This document shows positions 32,122 to 36,647 of a stretch of 36,647 nt of DNA, piece by piece. Positions within the stretch are counted from its first letter, which is position 1. Each line of letters begins with the position of its first letter. The notes beneath the pieces are model-generated. The model was given only the letters and a program-made list of their open reading frames with translations, was not told the DNA's origin and ran no database searches. Source of the stretch: Methylomonas sp. (GTDB taxonomy: Bacteria > Pseudomonadota > Gammaproteobacteria > Methylococcales > Methylomonadaceae); the NCBI RefSeq assembly GCF_023228165.1, contig NZ_JALOBS010000041.1, forward strand, positions 1 to 36,647, in the 5' to 3' direction. A program made the translations under genes and the position numbers.

Positions 32122-33285
32122 TTAATCCAATGCCAGTTCCCTTAAGCGGGTGACTTCTTCAACGATGCGTTGTCCAGCCCAGGCGATTTCTTCGATGGAA
32201 GTGTAACGTCCAAAACTTATCCGGACTGCACCGTAAAGCCTGTCCCCTTCAATGCCCATTGACCTTAAAACGTGCGACGCTTCGACCGCGCCACTGTTAC
32301 AGGCCGATCCTGACGATATTGCAATCTCGTCTCTAAGTGCAATGATCAACGAGTCGGCACTGACCTGTTCAAAGCTGAAGTTAATGATATTGGGTAGCTT
32401 GTACTCTTGATCACCGTTGAAATATACGCCGTCTAGCTTGTTCAGTTGCTTGGTTAAAGCGTGTTGTAACGCTACAGCGTGTGCGTAATCGGCTTCCCGG
32501 GTGTCGTTGGCTAATTCAAATGCGGTTGCCATGCCGGCGATTTGATGAGTGGGCAGTGTTCCCGGCCTTAATCCGTGCTCTTGTCCTCCACCATGCAGCA
32601 ATGGAGCGAGATAGATCTTTTTTCGATTTCTAACAAACAAGCAGCCTATGCCTTTCGGGCCATAAAACTTGTGTCCTGAGAGCGAAAGCAAATCGATGGG
32701 AGTTTCGGCTAAATCAAGTGGCAGCTTGCCGGCGCTTTGGGCGGCGTCGACATGAAAAAACACGTCTTCTTGTTCAAGGGCTTTTGCAATTTGATCAATA
32801 TTTTGGATGTAACCAGTTTCGTTGTTGATATGCATGAGCGATACCAGAATAGTCTCAGTCGTTATCGCTGAGAGCACTTGATCAAGACTGATTTTGCCTT
32901 CTATATCAGGGCGCAGGTAGGTAACACTAAAACCGATCGACTCAAGATACTTGCAGGTGTCTAATACGGCCTTGTGTTCACTTGCCGAGGTGATGATATG
33001 TTTTCCCTTGTGCTGATAACCGAGTGCGATGCCTTTGATGGCTAGGTTGTTGGATTCTGTTGCGCCGGATGTGAATATCAAATCGCTGGGCTTACAGTTC
33101 AGGCAGGTCGCCAAGTTTGTTCTGGAGTTTTCCACCAATTCATTGGCGCGTTCACCAAAACTGTGTTGTAACGACGCGGGGTTTGCGAAGTTATCGTCTA
33201 ATGTCAGGCTGCTGCAGAGAGCTTTCACGGCCTCGGGTGCCATGGGAGTAGTCGCCGCATAGTCTAGGTAAATCTGATTTGCCAA
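32122..33285 (-). CDS. dndA: Cysteine desulfurase, DndA/IscS type, 387 aa
   Basis: A PLP-dependent class V aminotransferase that takes sulfur from cysteine as an enzyme-bound persulfide. Visible features are IYLDYAATTP at the N-terminus, H104 in TSASEHKAV, HVDAAQSAGK at 178-187, the PLP lysine K206 in SLSGHKFYGPKG, and the catalytic C329 in SSGSACNSG. The start appears to be TTG (33285) with no clear SD. With a Dnd-associated methyltransferase downstream and BrxP nearby, it is best read as the sulfur donor of a phosphorothioation-like pathway, but an IscS-like housekeeping role cannot be excluded from sequence alone. Confidence 0.88.
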   Translation of the reverse strand: MANQIYLDYAATTPMAPEAVKALCSSLTLDDNFANPASLQHSFGERANELVENSRTNLATCLNCKPSDLIFTSGATESNNLAIKGIALGYQHKGKHIITSASEHKAVLDTCKYLESIGFSVTYLRPDIEGKISLDQVLSAITTETILVSLMHINNETGYIQNIDQIAKALEQEDVFFHVDAAQSAGKLPLDLAETPIDLLSLSGHKFYGPKGIGCLFVRNRKKIYLAPLLHGGGQEHGLRPGTLPTHQIAGMATAFELANDTREADYAHAVALQHALTKQLNKLDGVYFNGDQEYKLPNIINFSFEQVSADSLIIALRDEIAISSGSACNSGAVEASHVLRSMGIEGDRLYGAVRISFGRYTSIEEIAWAGQRIVEEVTRLRELALD

Positions 33286-33475
33286 GATAATTGGTGTGTT
33301 GTTGTAAGGAATAGGTCAATAATATATGTCTTCGCTTGGAATATGAAGTTATGCATATTTTTGAAGTGACTAATTACCTCTGTGAAAAAATGGTTGGGGA
33401 CATCATTATATCTATAGTGATGTAAACTGATTATTGCAGGTTCAAAATTTTTATTAACTCAAAACAAATTCCAGT
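33286..33475. promoter_or_regulatory. Divergent control region between desulfurase and HU genes
   Basis: AT-rich 190 nt without a gene. CATCA (33401-33405) and TGATG (33418-33422) form a dyad around TATATCTATAG, a possible operator or -10 region of the HU gene. A TATATTATT stretch on the minus strand near 33330 may serve the desulfurase. No firm promoter can be placed. Confidence 0.3.
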
Positions 33476-33748
33476 ATGAACAAATCTGACCTCATCGACG
33501 CTATCGCCAGCCACACCAACTTGACCAAAGCCGACGCCGGCCGTGCCTTGGATGGCATTACCAACTCGATCCAAGCTGCACTGAAAGCCGGTGATTCCGT
33601 GGCGTTGGTGGGCTTCGGTACGTTCGAAGTGAAAGAGCGTGCCGAACGCACTGGCCGCAATCCGCGAACCGGCGAAGCGATTACAATTGCAGCGGCCAAA
33701 CTGCCATCGTTCAAAGCCGGTAAAGGCTTGAAAGACGCGGTTCAGTAA
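33476..33748 (+). CDS. hupB: HU-family nucleoid protein, HU-beta-like, 90 aa
   Basis: The full length and sequence follow HU-beta closely: MNKSDLIDAIA, KADAGRALDGI, VALVGFGTFEVKERAERTGR, NPRTGEAITIAAAKLPSFKA. Such proteins bend DNA and help site-specific recombination. It is convergent with traN, 13 nt between stops. Its place inside the conjugative element suggests an element-encoded HU rather than the chromosomal copy, which is inference from neighbours. GC content is higher than the BREX genes beside it. Confidence 0.95.
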   Translation: MNKSDLIDAIASHTNLTKADAGRALDGITNSIQAALKAGDSVALVGFGTFEVKERAERTGRNPRTGEAITIAAAKLPSFKAGKGLKDAVQ

Positions 33749-33761
33749 GGTTTAGGCCGCG

Positions 33762-36541
33762 TTATTGCGGACCCATACCCCAGCCTTCCAGCTCAGACTG
33801 CCGTTTGACCGTAGGCACGTCCAGGTCGGTCATCCGGCCTTGGGTGCGGGTTAAGGTGTCTTGTCGGCCGCTGGAGGCTGCACCGTATTTCTGCGGATTG
33901 AGTCGGCTGCCGGTACCGGTGAGTTGATCCAGATTGAGCATGGACGCGGCATTGGCGGCGGACGGTAAATGCCCGGTCTGTGCCAGAATTGCAACCATTC
34001 GTCCAAATTGACCTGAGTCCAGTCCACGCGGTCCAGATCTGCGACTTTAATCCCGGTACAAGTTGGACTTTCCGGCGTACCAAAGTCCATGCCCAGCTGC
34101 GGTTTGATTTGTTCGTTGAGGATGCGTGCTAGCGGCGAGTTGTAGCAGCAGTAACTTTCCTTGCGCACCCAACACACGCCAGCCACCTTGCTTTCACAAT
34201 AGGTGCCCAGATCCGTGCAGACTTTTAACTGCTTCTTGGCGGCGAGTTCGTATTCCGGCTCCTCGCAGGAATAGACGATCTGGATGATCATGATGATGAT
34301 CATGACCACGGTATAAGCCGTCATCAAGGTGCTGAGCAGCTGCCCGGCAAACGCGGCACCGCCGCCAAGTTGCACACCACCGGACTGTGCGGCGGGTGTG
34401 AGATTGCCGGCCGCATCAAAGGCCGCCTTGCCGCCGGCGCTGAACAAGGCATTACCGGCGGCTTGACCAAAGGTCTGGCCGATCCATTCCGCCACGGATT
34501 TCATGAGTTCGCCTTTGAGTGAATCCAGTAGTCCCTTGGAGGCAATATCGCTGGTACTCAGCATGTCTGTACCGACCAAGTTATTGACGCCCGAAGCAAA
34601 ATCCGCTTGAAAACTGTTCCAGGCATCGCCGGCTAACGTGAACGGGGTACGCATAGTTTCCCAGGCGCCTCGAATCGCCGAGGTACTGTCCATGGCCATT
34701 ACCGCGCTGTCCATTTGACTAGTGGCGATCAATAAATCAATGTAACGTCCCAGCCCCATCGCACCCGAAGGCGTTTCGCAGCAATCGACCAAACTGAGTG
34801 CGCCGCCGACCATTTTGCAACTGGCCGGTTTACCTTGAAAGACCTGGCAGGTAGTCGGATCCTTTTGCTGCAGATCGGCGTTGGCGTAATCGCAATGCAA
34901 ATCCATCGCCATTTGCTGGGCGCTATTCAATAACGCGACCGCCTTGCTGAAATCCTGGCTTTGAGTCCGATTCACGCTGATACAGTCTTCGCCCATGCAG
35001 CGGATCGGCCCGGCGCATTGCTGTTGGGTGTTGCTTTGAATGCCGGGAATGCCCACCGTTTGCCCGCAATCGTAGGTATCGACGCTGTCCCAGCAGGTGC
35101 CAGAAGCTAACACACTGGTACATTGGCTTTTGATAAAGGCGCAGCCCTGGGTTTCCAATGATTCACAGGTTTTGTTGAGCATACCATTCGCCGGTGGTTG
35201 CAAACAATGCGTGCCGGCGGTATCGGTCCAACATTGGCCGTACTGATTCAAATCGCAGTTTCCGGCGGCCTGGATAGCCATGCAGGTATTGCGAATCCCG
35301 GACGAACTGGCCACCGGGGCTTGGGCTAAATTTGCGCTGCAGACCATTACCTGTGACGTCGGATCAACATAACAACCTGACGCATTGGCCGGATCGTTGA
35401 TGCAACTCAGTTGGCTGCCAGTCTGGCAAATGCCGTCGCTAATCGCATTGGCCAGATTCTGGCAATTCGGTCCGTTCCAGCTCCATGCGTCCTGGGTGAT
35501 CAGTTTTGACAGGTCGTAGCGCAAGCGAATTCGGGCATAACCCTCGCCCATGCCTCCGACGATGGTGGTTTGCTGGAAGAGTTTGTGTCCGCTACTGGTA
35601 AAGGCATGACTGACATCCCGATTGGGATACTCCACCCAGCTTTGCCCCAACTCGCAAGCCCCCCAGCCGCTGGCACCGGTGTAAATCAGATTGCCACCGA
35701 AAAACAAGCGGGTTTGATCGTCGTATACCACATGCTCCAGACGCGCACTGGTAATGGCTTCGGGATGCAGTACGTTGTAGGTCACCTGCCAGGTAAATAC
35801 CCCGCAACCGGCGGACCAATAATTGTCGCCCACCCGACCAATATACACATCCAGACAACCAGGGCCGCAACTCGACAAACCGCCAGTGCCCGACACAAAC
35901 GTCAACAACGGCTCGACCCTGACTTCGTGCGTTGCCGTACAAGTTTGTGGTACCGTCGGTTGCCGCAGACACAACTGATAATCCGGCACGCGCACCGATT
36001 GCAGGGTGTCGGTTTGGGTCGTGGTGGTTGTGCAGTCTGAGAATGACTTTGCCCAGGGGGTGAAATCGGCAAACACCTGATCGCCGGCTTGCCAGATCGG
36101 ATCGGCATGTAAGTCCGGGTGCGACTGGTGGGCATTGTCGATCAAAGTCCGATAGGCCTCGCCGGTCAAGCTGGTTTCGCCGTTCAATGCAGTCTGTGCG
36201 TCCAACCCGGCTGCGATCGTTCCGGGGTTGTTACCATAAAGGTTGGCAAAATCGCTGGTCGTGGTTGATGCGCTATTCGTATCCGGAAACAGCGTACCGA
36301 TTGACATGGCGCTCTCCTGTGCCGTTCCCGGATTCAAGGTTAGCGTGCCATTGCCGGTATCGACCGGAAACGTAAAACCGCCGAGGACTTGCTGGCCCAG
36401 TTGTTGACCATCGCGCCCAGCTGCCTGAATCGCATCGGCCCATGAAACGCCAAACGGTGTCCAGGCCAGGGTCACACACAAAATTGCAGACAGCGTCTGC
36501 ACAAACCCACGCTGTGGATCGAATATCTTCCGGGCACCCAT
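33762..36541 (-). pseudogene. traN: TraN mating-pair stabilisation protein, apparent C-terminal frameshift
   Basis: The ATG at 36541 (GGGG 6 nt upstream) begins a signal peptide, with hydrophobic AILCVTLAWTPFG and cleavage near VSWA/D. The mature part is very Cys-rich, as in TraN outer-membrane adhesins of F-type conjugation systems, with a hydrophobic stretch near residue 765. The frame open from the start ends at 33851 with an atypical Pro/Arg-rich tail. Near 33991-33999 the natural continuation (VAILAQTGHLPSAAN, ending at a stop at 33762) is in the next frame; restoring one G in TGGTTGC would join them as DEWVAILAQTG. This looks like a one-base deletion, a sequencing error, or less likely programmed frameshifting. 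It may be largely functional. It overlaps the TraU-like stop as TGATG. Confidence 0.82.
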
Positions 36542-36647
36542 CACAGCCCCACACAACAGTTTCTATTGGACGAAGGTGTCCACGAAACGCCTGCAACCCT
36601 TGCCACGCATGGGTTGCCGTAGTGAATGCCGGTTCTGAACTGTTCAC
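36541..36647 (-). CDS. traU: 3' end of a TraU-like conjugation gene (partial)
   Basis: Only the last 34 codons are in the window. They read TGIHYGNPCVARVAGVSW and end SNRNCCVGL, similar to the RNCVFL end of F-plasmid TraU. The stop overlaps the traN start (TGATG), and traU directly before traN is the normal order in F-type and SXT-type transfer operons. Identity rests on the short tail and position. Confidence 0.6.
   Translation of the reverse strand, partial: EQFRTGIHYGNPCVARVAGVSWTPSSNRNCCVGL

Noticed and set aside
35570..36040. Open frame of 156 codons on the plus strand
   Set aside because: Antisense to the Cys-rich traN gene; no start signal or recognisable domain.
36273..36647. Open frame of 124 codons on the minus strand at the right edge
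   Set aside because: It overlaps the traN signal-peptide coding region in another frame; the TraU-like tail in a different frame fits gene order better.
1..36647. CRISPR arrays, tRNA or rRNA genes, insertion sequences
   Set aside because: No regularly spaced direct repeats, no cloverleaf or rRNA-like sequence and no transposase frame were seen on reading both strands.

Overview
The window looks like part of an integrative and conjugative element (or a related conjugative plasmid) of the SXT/R391-IncC type in a gammaproteobacterium, with a defence island inserted in it. Evidence for the backbone: at the right edge sit the 3' end of a TraU-like gene and a Cys-rich TraN mating-pair stabilisation gene. 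At the left lies a ssb-bet-exo recombination cluster followed by CobS-like AAA+, WGR-like, DUF3150-like and CobT-like VWA genes, an order known from SXT/IncC elements. The HU gene is very close to enterobacterial HU-beta, which supports a gammaproteobacterial host. No rRNA, tRNA, CRISPR array or transposase was seen.

Layout. 1-10.6 kb: element maintenance genes, almost all on the minus strand, read from ssb (10607) leftwards. Nearly every gene has its own 5' leader with a stem-loop just before the Shine-Dalgarno, and three intergenic regions carry a conserved roughly 100-nt structured repeat. 10.9-11.9 kb: a DUF1845/AcaB-like regulator and a small protein on the plus strand. 11.9-14.4 kb: a NYN nuclease with an OST-HTH-like domain and a WYL-family regulator, both minus. 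14.4-29.5 kb, plus strand: an HNH-type protein, then a long defence operon: DUF4007-like protein A, BrxC-like ATPase A, PAPS-reductase-like BrxP, DUF4007-like protein B, a small unknown protein, BrxC, PglZ and a short BrxL. 29.6-33.3 kb, minus strand: a large Dnd-associated putative methyltransferase and a DndA/IscS-type cysteine desulfurase. 33.5-36.6 kb: HU, TraN (apparently frameshifted) and the TraU end, the conjugation backbone.

How it works together (inference). BrxP, BrxC, PglZ and BrxL are the four genes that define type 4 BREX, which has no PglX methyltransferase. Here that core is embedded with a second DUF4007/ATPase pair and with a desulfurase plus a phosphorothioation-associated methyltransferase. 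This suggests a sulfur-based DNA mark: DndA mobilises sulfur, BrxP activates or transfers it, and the ATPases, PglZ and BrxL carry out recognition and exclusion. The WYL regulator next door is a BrxR/CapW-like candidate controller. The island lies between traN and the ssb cluster, the position of a known cargo hot spot in SXT-family elements.
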